Source: Candidatus Gastranaerophilales bacterium (GTDB lineage: Bacteria; Cyanobacteriota; Vampirovibrionia; Gastranaerophilales; Gastranaerophilaceae). From it: a DNA stretch of 64,000 nt. A program made the translations under genes and the position numbers. Under the pieces are notes generated by a model. That model saw only the letters and a program-made list of their open reading frames with translations, had not been told where the DNA came from and made no database searches. Below, one piece after another: positions 25,430 to 34,942 of this stretch. Location of the stretch: assembly GCA_944326425.1 (NCBI GenBank), contig CALVDX010000006.1:49198-113197 (forward strand). The letters are read 5' to 3'. The number at the start of each line of letters is the position of its first letter. Positions within the stretch are counted from its first letter, which is position 1.

Positions 25430-28400
25430 ATGGGTGCGTTTAAATTTAATTTCAAGTATCTAAAAGAAAATGCAACACCGGGCGCATGGCGCAGAGGTTA
25501 TGAATATTACCAGAAGGATATGATTATTCAGTCATATTCTGAAAAAAACTTTTATATGGGAAAAGTGAAAGGAAACTTTCAAGACTCGTATAATACTGAC
25601 CTGATTTTTAAGAAGAATAAAGTTGAAGCACGCTGCAGCTGTCCGCTTAAAGATGAGTGGTGCAAACACTCTGTTGCAATTGCAATAAAAGCTATTAATG
25701 AAAACGCTTATGAAAAATGGCTTGCGGAAAAAGGCGGCACAGATGTTGATTTGTCTGATATTGATACAGCCTTAAAGACCCCTCCGCAGGGCAATTATAT
25801 TTTCCACTTTAACCCGAAACGCAGACAAAATTTCTTTTCAATCCTAATTCGCGACCGTTCAACTAATAAAATAGTACGTTCGATTGAATCTGTCCTGAGA
25901 GTACTAATTGAAGCACAGAAAAGCAATCCTGATTTTTCTTTAAATGATGAACAAAAAGCAGAATTTGAAATTTTCTCCACTTTGCTGAAAATAGCAAAAC
26001 AGGACAAAAAAGCAGGCTGGTATGATGTTCCTATAACAAAATTCGCACCGATGTTTGAATTACTTTCCAGGGTTGAAGAAGTGCTTGATGAAAAAACAAA
26101 GGAACGTATACAGTTTACTGATAACATCTGGAACTTGACCCTATCCGTAAACACTTCCCAAACCGGCGCTATAATGCTTGCTCTATACTGGAAACGTCCT
26201 GATAAAGATGAAATATACCCGTTTGAAGAAATAAAATACTTTTCAAGACAGCTAAAATGGGGAAGGTATAAAAATCTAATCTTCCCGATAAACATTGCTA
26301 TCAATGAACTTCCGCAAAGCATTATTAAATCAACTTTCACAGACTTAAAAGATGCAGACGGCGGCAAATTTGTATACGAAGAACTCCCTCATCTTAGAGA
26401 AATAATGGAAGTCGAAATCTCAGATAATATTTCAAAACTTCTTCTTGAAGAACGCCCGCCTTTAAACATAGTGACTCTGGGTATAGATTATGACCAATCA
26501 CTTAAAGCATCGTTAGAATTTGAATATGACGGAGTAAGAGTACCTTATTCAAAAACCGATAAAGGGGCATATATCACAATTAAAAAACCGGACAGCGACC
26601 TTGTTTACTGGGTTAAGAGAAATTATAAACACGAACATGAAGCCTACCAGATGCTTCTTGCCTGCAAGTTTATTCCTATGCAAACAAATAACCTTGCAAT
26701 GGAAAAAGAAAATGCTATTGATTTTTATAATTACTACATCCAGCAGGCCGGAGATAACTGGAAATTTGTCGAAAAGGACGACATGAATTTCTTTAAACTA
26801 CTTAAAGAACCGTTTAAAATGTGTGCCAAAGTCGATTTTTGCGACGATTCAAACGACAGTTTTGAAATCCAGCTTTACGGTCAGGCAGGCGATGAAATAA
26901 TAAATTTTGATGATATCTATGAAACAATCCAGAATGGCGAAAAATACAGCAGAGTAAGAAGTATGGGCTTTGTCGAATATCCTGCGCAGGATATCTATCA
27001 AATGCTTCGTTCCTTTAACTCGTTTGATGCCTACAGGAACAACGAAAATAAATATATCGTAAAAACCTATCGCGCAGGTCTTGTTTCAGAACTGAAAAAC
27101 CTCGGATTTGAACTTGTCCTGTCAGAGAACTTTACTAAATTCTGGGAACAAATTTCAACCTTCTCAACGGGAGACGGCGGGGAAGCCCTGCCGGAAGGAG
27201 TTAATGCAGAGTTCCGTGAATATCAGGTTAAAGGTTTCCACTGGCTCTGGTTTATGTATAAATACGGACTCAACGGCATCCTTGCCGATGACATGGGACT
27301 CGGTAAAACTTTACAGGCACTGAGTTTACTTCAGAAAGCTAAAGAAATTGACGGCCCCGAACCAACTCTTGTCATCTGTCCGACAACCGTTGTTTTTAAC
27401 TGGGAATCCGAAATTGCAAAATTTACCCCCGGTTTGTCCTGTCTTAAACTCTCCGGAACAGAAAGAACATCTTTATTCAAGAAAATTCCGGAATACGATA
27501 TTGTAATAACCAGTTATGCGCTTGTAAGACGCGATATAGCAAAATTAAAAAAATACAATTTCAGATATATTATTCTGGACGAATCACAAAATATTAAAAA
27601 TGCTACCTCCCAAACAGCGCAAGCAGTCAAAACCTTAAGCGCAAAGCACAAATTGGCACTCTCTGGAACACCTATTGAAAATAAACTTGAAGAACTGTGG
27701 TCGGTATTTGATTTCCTTATGCCGGGATTCCTGTTCTCAATGTCCGAGTTTAATTACAGATATGTAACCCCCATTATGGAGCGTCAGGACAAAACTGTTG
27801 AAAAGCGTTTAAAACTGCAAATTTATCCGTTTATTCTGCGCCGTATGAAGCGCGATGTAGCAAAAGACCTTCCGGATAAAGTTGAAAATATGGCGTACTG
27901 TGAACTTACTGACGAACAAAAAGATTTCTACCTTGAAGTTCTTGACTCCACCAAAGAAGAACTATTCAAGAGTATTGAGATGAACGGACTTGAAAAGAGC
28001 CGCATGTCAATATTCTCAGCACTCTTAAGGCTTCGTCAAATCTGCTGCCATCCGAGACTCTACGACAAAGAACATGTTAAAGGCGTCATGAAGTCCGGTA
28101 AGTTTGAATACCTGAAAGGCATGCTTGAACAAATTATTGCAGAAAAACACAGAGTCTTATTATTCAGCCAATTTGTTGACATGCTTGATATTATAAAAGG
28201 ATGGCTGGAACGCGAAGGAATTCCTTATGAATATTTAACCGGTAAAACTAAAGACAGGCAGGCTGCTGTTGAAAACTTTAACAATAATCCGAATATTCCA
28301 ATATTCCTTGTAAGCTTAAAGGCCGGCGGTACAGGATTAAACCTTACCGGCGCTGATTACGTAATTCACTACGACCCGTGGTGGAATCCTGCGGTAGAAG

Positions 28401-28606
28401 ACCAGGCAACAGACCGCGCCTACCGTATCGGGCAAACTAAAAAAGTATTTGTCTACAGACTTATTACCAAAAATACGGTTGAAGAAAAAATCCAGAAACT
28501 TAAAACACGCAAAAGAAATCTTGTTGACAGCGTAATATCTATTGACCGAAATATTGTTAAATCGCTTACAATGGATGATATTAAAGATATCTTCTCCGCA
28601 GAATAA
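25430..28606 (+). CDS. SWIM zinc-finger SNF2/Rad54-family helicase
   Basis: 1058 residues. A SWIM zinc finger lies near residues 65-90 (ARCSCPLKDEWCKHSVAIA, pattern CxC...CxH). A long bacterial SNF2-associated region follows to about 590. The SNF2 ATPase has Walker A DDMGLGKTLQALSLL (about 620), DESQ box LDESQNIKN (about 717) and ALSGTPIENKLEELWS. The C-terminal helicase domain ends with SLKAGGTGLNLTGADYVIHYDPWWNP and the DRAYRIGQ motif VI (about 890-1030). These proteins translocate on double-stranded DNA, often in repair or transcription recycling; the exact role is unknown. AAAGGAATTAGG precedes the ATG. Alone in its transcript. Confidence 0.94.
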   Translation: MGAFKFNFKYLKENATPGAWRRGYEYYQKDMIIQSYSEKNFYMGKVKGNFQDSYNTDLIFKKNKVEARCSCPLKDEWCKHSVAIAIKAINENAYEKWLAEKGGTDVDLSDIDTALKTPPQGNYIFHFNPKRRQNFFSILIRDRSTNKIVRSIESVLRVLIEAQKSNPDFSLNDEQKAEFEIFSTLLKIAKQDKKAGWYDVPITKFAPMFELLSRVEEVLDEKTKERIQFTDNIWNLTLSVNTSQTGAIMLALYWKRPDKDEIYPFEEIKYFSRQLKWGRYKNLIFPINIAINELPQSIIKSTFTDLKDADGGKFVYEELPHLREIMEVEISDNISKLLLEERPPLNIVTLGIDYDQSLKASLEFEYDGVRVPYSKTDKGAYITIKKPDSDLVYWVKRNYKHEHEAYQMLLACKFIPMQTNNLAMEKENAIDFYNYYIQQAGDNWKFVEKDDMNFFKLLKEPFKMCAKVDFCDDSNDSFEIQLYGQAGDEIINFDDIYETIQNGEKYSRVRSMGFVEYPAQDIYQMLRSFNSFDAYRNNENKYIVKTYRAGLVSELKNLGFELVLSENFTKFWEQISTFSTGDGGEALPEGVNAEFREYQVKGFHWLWFMYKYGLNGILADDMGLGKTLQALSLLQKAKEIDGPEPTLVICPTTVVFNWESEIAKFTPGLSCLKLSGTERTSLFKKIPEYDIVITSYALVRRDIAKLKKYNFRYIILDESQNIKNATSQTAQAVKTLSAKHKLALSGTPIENKLEELWSVFDFLMPGFLFSMSEFNYRYVTPIMERQDKTVEKRLKLQIYPFILRRMKRDVAKDLPDKVENMAYCELTDEQKDFYLEVLDSTKEELFKSIEMNGLEKSRMSIFSALLRLRQICCHPRLYDKEHVKGVMKSGKFEYLKGMLEQIIAEKHRVLLFSQFVDMLDIIKGWLEREGIPYEYLTGKTKDRQAAVENFNNNPNIPIFLVSLKAGGTGLNLTGADYVIHYDPWWNPAVEDQATDRAYRIGQTKKVFVYRLITKNTVEEKIQKLKTRKRNLVDSVISIDRNIVKSLTMDDIKDIFSAE

Positions 28607-28611
28607 TAAAT

Positions 28612-28640
28612 ACCCCGGTTATTTATCTGTAAACCGGGGT
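28612..28640. terminator. Bidirectional terminator between convergent genes
   Basis: ACCCCGGTT (28612-28620) and AACCGGGGT (28632-28640) form a 9-bp stem with an 11-base loop between the helicase stop (28606) and the convergent gene ending at 28669. T-runs on both sides are short and mixed, so efficiency is uncertain. Confidence 0.6.
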
Positions 28641-28668
28641 TATATTGTCTGTTGAGAGGTATTAGTTA

Positions 28669-29100
28669 TTAGTTTAATCCGTAGTTGAAATCATTGCTGA
28701 TATTGTTAGAAAGCATTTCTCCGTAGGATTCAATATAAGCTTCAACTTCAGTTAATTCTGTATCTGCTGTAGTAATTTGATTATCTAAGTCTGTTTCCCA
28801 GGCTGTCAATTCAGCATTATAAATTTCATAATCTGCTTCAATTTTATCTACAGCATCTTCATATTCATCAATTTCGGTATAATCTGTAATATCTGCATAA
28901 ATTGTATCTTTACCTGCTTCAAATTCAGCTTTCCATTTGTTCTTTTGCTCTGTTTTTTGAGCTTGTGTAAGCTGCATAAAGTCAAGCTGTTCATTTGTAG
29001 CAAGACGCTTTTGCGATTGAAGATCAGTAATTTGCAACTGCAAGTTATTGCGTCTGAGTTTATATGCCATTATTGTTTCGTTTAAATTTGCAATAGCCAT
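28669..29100 (-). CDS. Coiled-coil protein of unknown function (143 aa)
   Basis: Almost entirely helical and acidic, with heptad-like spacing (LRRNNLQLQITDLQSQKRL, IEADYEIYNAELTAWETDL, TADTELTEVEAYIESYGEML), low in glycine and proline. No signal peptide or membrane helix. The alternation of aspartate, glutamate and threonine suggests a rod-like or secreted/structural protein. It is a single-gene unit between a terminator at 28612-28640 and a long AT-rich gap. Family not recognised. Confidence 0.75.
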   Translation of the reverse strand: MAIANLNETIMAYKLRRNNLQLQITDLQSQKRLATNEQLDFMQLTQAQKTEQKNKWKAEFEAGKDTIYADITDYTEIDEYEDAVDKIEADYEIYNAELTAWETDLDNQITTADTELTEVEAYIESYGEMLSNNISNDFNYGLN

Positions 29101-29565
29101 CTTGTTACACCTTTTGTCTTATATCTTACATATATATAAAGTATATTTAAATTCTCGGATTTCAATGTTAAAATAATTTGTTACAAAACTTAATATTTGT
29201 TTCTTTGAATAACACCGGTTGTATAAGAATAAAATACCCTGTTCGAGCAGCAGTTATATAAAATTATTTATCAAAGCAAATTATTATATACCTGTGCAAG
29301 CTGTTAAATTTCCTTAAATGGGCATGCCCCAATAAATACAAACATGCTTTTATACAATCATCATGCCATATTTAAATAAGATTTTATTAATAAAAAATCA
29401 TTAATGGTAAAAATAAGCAAAAAAATAAGAAAAACTGTTGATTATTAAAAAAAATTTACAAATCCATATCACGTGCAAAGACTAAATTCAACACTGAAAA
29501 AATTTTTTCAACAGCCCTGAAAGCGCGTAATTACGTTAATTGAAAAAACTACATTATCTGTACGG
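29101..29565. other. AT-rich intergenic region upstream of the rubredoxin promoter
   Basis: About 465 bases with no coding frame that I can support. It contains the palindromes GGGCATGCCC (near 29320) and TGAAAAAATTTTTTCA (29495-29510), and CTGTTG near 29432 paired with CAACAG near 29509. These could be regulatory sites for the rubredoxin-nrdDG unit or for the divergent gene ending its leader at 29101. Nothing matches a riboswitch known to me. Confidence 0.4.
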
Positions 29566-29594
29566 TTGACATGCCATAATAGAAATTTTATAAT
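29566..29594 (+). promoter_or_regulatory. Consensus sigma-70 promoter for rubredoxin-nrdD-nrdG
   Basis: TTGACA (29566-29571), 17-base spacer, TATAAT (29589-29594): a perfect 12 of 12 match. The predicted start site near 29601 leaves a leader of about 16 bases holding AAAGGAG before the rubredoxin ATG at 29617. Confidence 0.88.
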
Positions 29595-29616
29595 TTTTAG
29601 AAAGGAGACATAGCGT

Positions 29617-29763
29617 ATGAATAAAAAATATGTTTGTACTGTTTGTCAATATATCTATGATCCAACTGAGAATGATAATGTGTCGTTTGAAGAGTTGCCG
29701 GAGGACTTTGAATGTCCTATTTGCCATGTTGGCAAGGATATGTTTGAACCAGTAGAAGGTTAA
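29617..29763 (+). CDS. Rubredoxin
   Basis: 48 residues, missed by length-limited gene finders. It has the two iron-binding pairs CTVC (C7, C10) and CPIC (C33, C36), the family pattern YIYDPTEND and the tail [16 protein letters not shown]. Rubredoxins carry one electron on a single Fe(Cys)4 centre and in anaerobes feed oxygen- and superoxide-detoxifying enzymes. It has a consensus promoter and AAAGGAG 9 bases before its ATG. It lies 79 bases ahead of nrdD on the same strand, so read-through is likely; a hairpin (GGGGTAATTT with AAATTACTCC) in the gap may modulate it. Confidence 0.95.
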   Translation: MNKKYVCTVCQYIYDPTENDNVSFEELPEDFECPICHVGKDMFEPVEG

Positions 29764-29842
29764 CAATTAAATAGATTTTGGAGAATTAAAGAAGTTTTGG
29801 GATGGGGTAATTTCAAAAATTACTCCAGAGAGGATTTTTGAT

Positions 29843-32107
29843 ATGCAAAATAATATAGAGCAAGAAAAAGTAATAGGTATAAGTTCAGCATCCAAATCAT
29901 TCAAGGGGATGACATCTCCTCTTGCACAAAAAACGGAAGCAGCGAGCGATAATAAAGTTGTAAGTATTCAAACCGCATCACTAAATGATGTGGTTGTTAT
30001 AAAAAAAGACGGTACAAAAGAAGAGTATAACGTGCAAAAAGTTGTTGCGGCAGTACAAAAGTCCGCAACAAGAATGCTTGTTAAGTTAACAGACGCAGAA
30101 ATTAAAACAATCTGTGATTATGTTGATGAAAAAGTTATTGCATCAGGGCAAAAAGAAGTTCAAATTGCAACAATGCACAATATTGTAGAGAGCGTACTTG
30201 AACTTGTTAACCCTAAAATTGCAGCAAGCTATAGAAATTACAGGAACTACAAACAAGACTTTGTACAAATGCTTGACAAGGTTTATCAGGAAAGCCAAAA
30301 AATCATGTACATCGGCGACAAGGAAAATTCAAATTCCGACAGCGCGCTTGTTTCTACAAAACGTTCTTTGATTTTCAACCAGTTAAATAAAGAATTATAC
30401 AAAAAATTCTTCTTAACCGTAGATGACCTGCAGGCAATCCGTGAAGGATATATCTATATTCATGATATGTCTGCAAGGCGCGACACTATGAACTGCTGTT
30501 TATTTGACGTTAAATCCGTTCTTGAAGGCGGGTTTGAAATGGGTAACATCTGGTATAACGAGCCCAAAACCCTTGATGTAGCATTTGACGTAATCGGCGA
30601 TATCGTTATGGCGGCTGCAAGCCAGCAATACGGCGGATTTACCGTTCCTGAAGTTGATAAACTTCTTGCGCCGTACGCTCAAAAAACTTACGATAAACAA
30701 TACAACAGATACATTTGTATGGGGCTTTCTTTTGAGAAAGCAAGAGAAGAAGCCCTGAAAGACGTTCAAAATGACTTTGAACAAGGATATCAAGGCTGGG
30801 AATATAAGTTTAATACCGTAGCATCAAGCCGCGGTGATTATCCGTTTATTACAATTACCTTAGGGCTTGGAACGGGCGAATTTGAAAAAATGGCATCAAT
30901 GACTATTTTGAGAGTTCACGCAAAAGGACAGGGCAAAAAGGACAACAAAAAGCCTGTATTGTTCCCCAAAATCGTGTTCCTATACGATAAAGACCTGCAC
31001 GATGAAGGCAAAGAACTTCACGATGTCTTCAATGCAGGTGTTGAATGCTCGCAAAAAACAATGTACCCTGACTGGTTGTCATTAACCGGCGAAGGCTATG
31101 TTGCAAGTATGTATAAAAAATACAAACGTGTAGTATCACCTATGGGCTGCAGAGCATTCCTCTCGCCATGGTTTGAAAGGGGCGGTGCTAAGCCGGCCGA
31201 TGAAGATGATAAACCGGTATTTGTCGGCAGGTTTAATATCGGTGCTGTAAGTCTTCACCTCCCGATGATTTATGCTAAAGCAAAGAAAGAAAGCAAAGAT
31301 TTTTATGAAGTTCTTGATTATTACTTAGAACTAATCAGACAAATCCACTTAAGAACTTATGAATACTTAGGTGAGATGAGAGCTTCAATCAATCCGTTGG
31401 CATACTGTGAAGGCGGGTTCTACGGCGGGCACTTAAATCACCACGACAAGATTAAACCGTTGTTGGAATCTGCAACTGCTTCATTCGGTATTACTGCATT
31501 GAACGAACTTCAAGAACTCTATAACGGCAAATCGCTTGTTGAAGACGGTGAATTTGCACTTGAAGTAATGCGTTACATCAATGATAAAGTTAATGAATAC
31601 AAAGAAAAAGACCATAAATTATATGCAATCTATGGTACTCCGGCAGAAAGCCTCTGCGGTTTACAAGTTGAACAGTTCCGTAAGAAATACGGAGTTGTTG
31701 AACACGTATCCGACAAGGGTTATGTTTCAAACAGCTTCCACTGCCACGTAAGCGAAGATATTACACCAATCCAAAAACAAGACCTTGAAAAACGTTTCTG
31801 GGATTTGTTAAACGGCGGTAAAATCCAATACGTAAAATATCCGATTGCTTACAACAGAGAAGCGATTGAGTCATTAATCCACAGAGCAATGGATATGGGA
31901 TTCTATGAAGGTGTAAACCTCTCTCTTGCATACTGTGATGACTGCGGACATCAGGAACTTGCAATGGATGTATGTCCGAAATGCGGAAGTACAAATCTTA
32001 CAAAGATTGAACGTATGAACGGATATCTTTCTTATTCAAGAGTAAAAGGCGATACAAGACTCAACGATGCTAAAATGGAAGAAATCGCAGACAGGAAGAG
32101 CATGTAA
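29843..32107 (+). CDS. nrdD: Anaerobic (class III) ribonucleoside-triphosphate reductase
   Basis: 754 residues. An ATP-cone regulatory domain lies at about 50-140 (VVVIKKDGTKEEYNVQKVV). The ten-stranded barrel core includes YIYIHDMSARRDTMNCCLF. The C-terminal zinc site is YCDDCGHQELAMDVCPKCGS, and the glycyl-radical loop RMNGYLSYSR places the radical glycine at 727. It reduces NTPs to dNTPs in the absence of oxygen after activation by NrdG. The residues before about 45 are an extra low-complexity extension. It overlaps nrdG by one base (TAATG). This is strong evidence for anaerobic growth. Confidence 0.97.
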   Translation: MQNNIEQEKVIGISSASKSFKGMTSPLAQKTEAASDNKVVSIQTASLNDVVVIKKDGTKEEYNVQKVVAAVQKSATRMLVKLTDAEIKTICDYVDEKVIASGQKEVQIATMHNIVESVLELVNPKIAASYRNYRNYKQDFVQMLDKVYQESQKIMYIGDKENSNSDSALVSTKRSLIFNQLNKELYKKFFLTVDDLQAIREGYIYIHDMSARRDTMNCCLFDVKSVLEGGFEMGNIWYNEPKTLDVAFDVIGDIVMAAASQQYGGFTVPEVDKLLAPYAQKTYDKQYNRYICMGLSFEKAREEALKDVQNDFEQGYQGWEYKFNTVASSRGDYPFITITLGLGTGEFEKMASMTILRVHAKGQGKKDNKKPVLFPKIVFLYDKDLHDEGKELHDVFNAGVECSQKTMYPDWLSLTGEGYVASMYKKYKRVVSPMGCRAFLSPWFERGGAKPADEDDKPVFVGRFNIGAVSLHLPMIYAKAKKESKDFYEVLDYYLELIRQIHLRTYEYLGEMRASINPLAYCEGGFYGGHLNHHDKIKPLLESATASFGITALNELQELYNGKSLVEDGEFALEVMRYINDKVNEYKEKDHKLYAIYGTPAESLCGLQVEQFRKKYGVVEHVSDKGYVSNSFHCHVSEDITPIQKQDLEKRFWDLLNGGKIQYVKYPIAYNREAIESLIHRAMDMGFYEGVNLSLAYCDDCGHQELAMDVCPKCGSTNLTKIERMNGYLSYSRVKGDTRLNDAKMEEIADRKSM

Positions 32108-32598
32108 TGAATTATCACAATATAACTAAGGATGACATGCTTAACGGCGACGGTTTACGCGTGGTTTTGTGGGTAAGCGGCTGTACACACCATTGTCACG
32201 AGTGTCACAACCCTGAAACATGGGACTTATCAAGCGGCATTCCGTTTGATAATGAGGCAGAAGAAGAACTCTTTGATGCTCTTAAACCGGAGCATATTTC
32301 AGGAATAACTTTCTCTGGAGGAGACCCGCTTCACCCGATGAACAGAGAAGAAGTTGCAAGGCTCATCCACAAATTCAGAAAGCTTTACCCGAATAAAACG
32401 GCCTGGCTTTATACCGGATACTTGTGGGAGGATGTTAAGGATTTGGACGGAATCTCTGAATTAGATGTTCTCTGCGACGGTGAGTTTATGCTCGATTTAA
32501 AAGATGAAAAAGTTCACTGGGTAGGGAGCACAAACCAGAGAGTTATTGATGTTAAAAAGACCCTTGAAACCGGAGAAATTGTACTTCATAAGTCATAG
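32107..32598 (+). CDS. nrdG: Anaerobic ribonucleotide reductase-activating protein (radical SAM)
   Basis: 163 residues with the radical-SAM cysteines in VSGCTHHCHECHNPETWD (C26, C30, C33), followed by the SAM-binding TFSGGDPLHP. It uses a 4Fe-4S cluster and S-adenosylmethionine to place the glycyl radical on NrdD. Translation is coupled to nrdD by the TAATG overlap. Ends 22 bases before a perfect palindromic terminator. Confidence 0.97.
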   Translation: MNYHNITKDDMLNGDGLRVVLWVSGCTHHCHECHNPETWDLSSGIPFDNEAEEELFDALKPEHISGITFSGGDPLHPMNREEVARLIHKFRKLYPNKTAWLYTGYLWEDVKDLDGISELDVLCDGEFMLDLKDEKVHWVGSTNQRVIDVKKTLETGEIVLHKS

Positions 32599-32619
32599 GC
32601 AACGAAAAACTTATTAATA

Positions 32620-32647
32620 ACGGCCGGCAAATGTATTTGCCGGCCGT
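32620..32647. terminator. Bidirectional hairpin between nrdG and the convergent pheA-like gene
   Basis: ACGGCCGGCAAAT (32620-32632) and ATTTGCCGGCCGT (32635-32647) form a perfect 13-bp stem with a 2-base loop. T-rich but interrupted sequence follows on both strands. It separates two convergent transcripts. Confidence 0.72.
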
Positions 32648-32678
32648 CTAAATTTATTTAAAGGGCTGCCGGAAATAA

Positions 32679-33524
32679 TTAAAATTTTCCGTACGAACCT
32701 ATGAACCTAATCTCATCCGCAAACGGCTTTAATTCTTCTATTACAGATGCTGTAGCAGCTTCTTCGATATGCCCGTCAAAATCAATAAATACAGCTTGTT
32801 TACCAGTATCAGTTTCGCACATTTGTGAATTGATATGGGATATATTAATATCATGATTTACAAAAACTTTCACCATATCAAGAAGAGCACCTTTACGATC
32901 ATTTAAAAATAAAACAATACTTGTTGTATCATCGCCGGTCATTTCTGTTTTACAGCTGCCTATTATTACGCAGCGCATACTTAAATTTGTATGATTATCA
33001 ATATCCCGTTTGAGTATATTTAAGTTATATATTTGTGCAGTTTTTTCAGTACCAATTATTGAATATGTTAAGTTATACCTGTTAAGCATGCCAGCCGACT
33101 CAGCCATATCATCGGCAAGAACAATATTAAGATTTGCCGGCATTTCATTTTTTATAAACGACTGGCAATGAGCAATTGCATTAGGGTGGGCTATTATGCC
33201 GGAAATAGAATAAAATTCAGTAGTTTTAGATAACAGGCAGTTGTGTACCGGAATTTTTGTTTCCGCAAGTATTTTTACATTTGAATATTGAGGTGAAATC
33301 AGGCATTCTCTGGACTCGGGAATTACCCCTTCGACGTTATTTTCATAAGGTATAATACCTATTGTCGTCGGATTCATATTTACATACTGCACACACTCGG
33401 TAATGGTACGAAAACTTCTCTTATATGCACTTATTTTATAAGCATCATAAAACTTATCCAGAGCTATTTCGCAATTACTTCCGCCCTGACCGAGGCAGAT
33501 AATTTCTTCAATATTTTCAAACAT
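32679..33524 (-). CDS. pheA: Prephenate dehydratase-like protein with ACT domain
   Basis: 281 residues. The two-lobe dehydratase domain shows LGQGGSNCEIALDKF, IIPYENNVEGVI, IIAHPNAIAHCQSFI and IIGTEKTAQIYNLNILKRDI. A C-terminal ACT regulatory domain follows (TTSIVLFLNDRKGALLDMVK, INISHINSQMCETD). In phenylalanine synthesis the enzyme turns prephenate into phenylpyruvate. Here the usual TRF catalytic motif reads SMR (in NLSMRCVIIG) and the usual ENS reads ENN, so activity is uncertain. The gene is divergent from the phosphohexomutase gene with 42 bases between starts. Confidence 0.8.
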   Translation of the reverse strand: MFENIEEIICLGQGGSNCEIALDKFYDAYKISAYKRSFRTITECVQYVNMNPTTIGIIPYENNVEGVIPESRECLISPQYSNVKILAETKIPVHNCLLSKTTEFYSISGIIAHPNAIAHCQSFIKNEMPANLNIVLADDMAESAGMLNRYNLTYSIIGTEKTAQIYNLNILKRDIDNHTNLSMRCVIIGSCKTEMTGDDTTSIVLFLNDRKGALLDMVKVFVNHDINISHINSQMCETDTGKQAVFIDFDGHIEEAATASVIEELKPFADEIRFIGSYGKF

Positions 33525-33566
33525 AATAATCTCCTATGGTACAATTATAATAAAAGGAAGTGGATT

Positions 33567-34931
33567 ATGGCAAATATTAAGTTTGGAACAGACGGATGGC
33601 GCGGGATTCTTGGTAAAGAGTTTAATGAAGAAAACTTTACACTGGCTGTAAATGCTGTAGGTAAATATCTTTTTGATCACGATCAAAACAAAGTTTTAAT
33701 AGGCTACGACCCGCGAAGGGCGGGGGATGATTACGCGGGACTTGCAGCAGGTATTCTTTCTAAGCAGGGGATAGATGTCAAGCTTTCATCTAAAGTTATA
33801 CCTACACCTGTTCTTGCATATTATGCCGGCTTAACTTCCACTCCTGCCATTATGCTCACCGCATCACATAACCCTCCCGAGTATCTCGGGTTGAAATTTA
33901 TTCCCGAATACGCAGGGCCCGCAACAGACGATATTACATCCGAAATTATGACAAATATCGGCAAAAAGCTGGTTTCATTTGAAATCGGCGGAATTCAACC
34001 GTTTGATTTCTTTAATGAGTATGAAAAACATCTGCATACACTTATTGATTTTGAAAAAATAAAACAGGCAAATATCCCGTTTATTTTTGACGGTTTATAT
34101 TCAAGTACAATCGGTTATTTTGATAAAATTCTGGATAATGCAGGTATTAATTATAAATCAATCAGAATGGAGCATGATCCGGATTTTGGCGGAGAGATGC
34201 CGGATCCTAAACCCAAATATCTGACACCGCTTATTGAAGAAGTTAAAAAATTTGGATGTATAGGACTTGCAAACGACGGAGACGGAGACAGGTTTGGTGT
34301 AGTTGATGAGGACGGTGAATACGTATCACCAAATGAAATTATATCAATACTTGCAAGACACCTTATTATGAATAAAAAAGCGGAAGGCGCAATTATTAAA
34401 ACAGTTGGCTCAAGTATCCTTATAGAAAAAACCGCTGAAAAACTCGGTGTTCCTGTAATTGAAACCGCCGTAGGTTTTAAACATATAGGCAACGCTATGC
34501 GCGAAAATAAAACTATTATCGGCGGCGAGGAATCAGGAGGCTTAAGCATCGGCGGACATATTCCCGAAAAAGACGGTATACTTGCAAACCTGCTGATTCT
34601 GGAAGTTATGGCATACTCAGGGAAAAAGCTTAAAGATTTGCGAAAAGACTTGTATAACTTTACAGGCGCAAAATATTATACCGACAGAATTGATTTAAGT
34701 TTTAATAACAGAGAAGAAATAGATAACATTTTAGAAAAATACAAAACAGCCGAAGGGATAGACAAATTTCCAATTACCCGAAAAAGCATGATTGACGGTA
34801 TCAAACTCTATCTTGGAGAAAATACAACCATTCTTATCCGCCCGAGCGGAACAGAACCTTTACTCAGAATTTATTTTGAAAGCAGCGATAAAGGTACGCT
34901 TGAAAAGTTAAAAAGCATTGATTACGTATAG
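33567..34931 (+). CDS. Alpha-D-phosphohexomutase (phosphoglucomutase/phosphomannomutase family)
   Basis: 454 residues with the four family landmarks in order: phosphoserine loop LTASHNPPEYLG, metal loop DGDGDRFGV, sugar-binding loop GGEESGGL and phosphate-binding loop IRPSGTEPLLRIYFE. The enzyme moves phosphate between C6 and C1 of a hexose. Whether the substrate is glucose, mannose or glucosamine cannot be fixed by eye, although it would connect glucan phosphorylase output to glycolysis if glucose. AAAAGGAAGTGG precedes the ATG; a TATAAT just upstream suits a short leader. Confidence 0.92.
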   Translation: MANIKFGTDGWRGILGKEFNEENFTLAVNAVGKYLFDHDQNKVLIGYDPRRAGDDYAGLAAGILSKQGIDVKLSSKVIPTPVLAYYAGLTSTPAIMLTASHNPPEYLGLKFIPEYAGPATDDITSEIMTNIGKKLVSFEIGGIQPFDFFNEYEKHLHTLIDFEKIKQANIPFIFDGLYSSTIGYFDKILDNAGINYKSIRMEHDPDFGGEMPDPKPKYLTPLIEEVKKFGCIGLANDGDGDRFGVVDEDGEYVSPNEIISILARHLIMNKKAEGAIIKTVGSSILIEKTAEKLGVPVIETAVGFKHIGNAMRENKTIIGGEESGGLSIGGHIPEKDGILANLLILEVMAYSGKKLKDLRKDLYNFTGAKYYTDRIDLSFNNREEIDNILEKYKTAEGIDKFPITRKSMIDGIKLYLGENTTILIRPSGTEPLLRIYFESSDKGTLEKLKSIDYV

Positions 34932-34942
34932 GTAAAACTAAA

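Noticed and set aside
29101..29565. Small leader peptide or second toxin-antitoxin locus
   Set aside because: Only frames of about a dozen codons without ribosome sites, and no promoter-terminator pair.
34151..34549. Minus-strand 132-codon frame inside the phosphohexomutase gene
   Set aside because: Complement of a well-supported enzyme with all catalytic motifs; no ribosome site or promoter.
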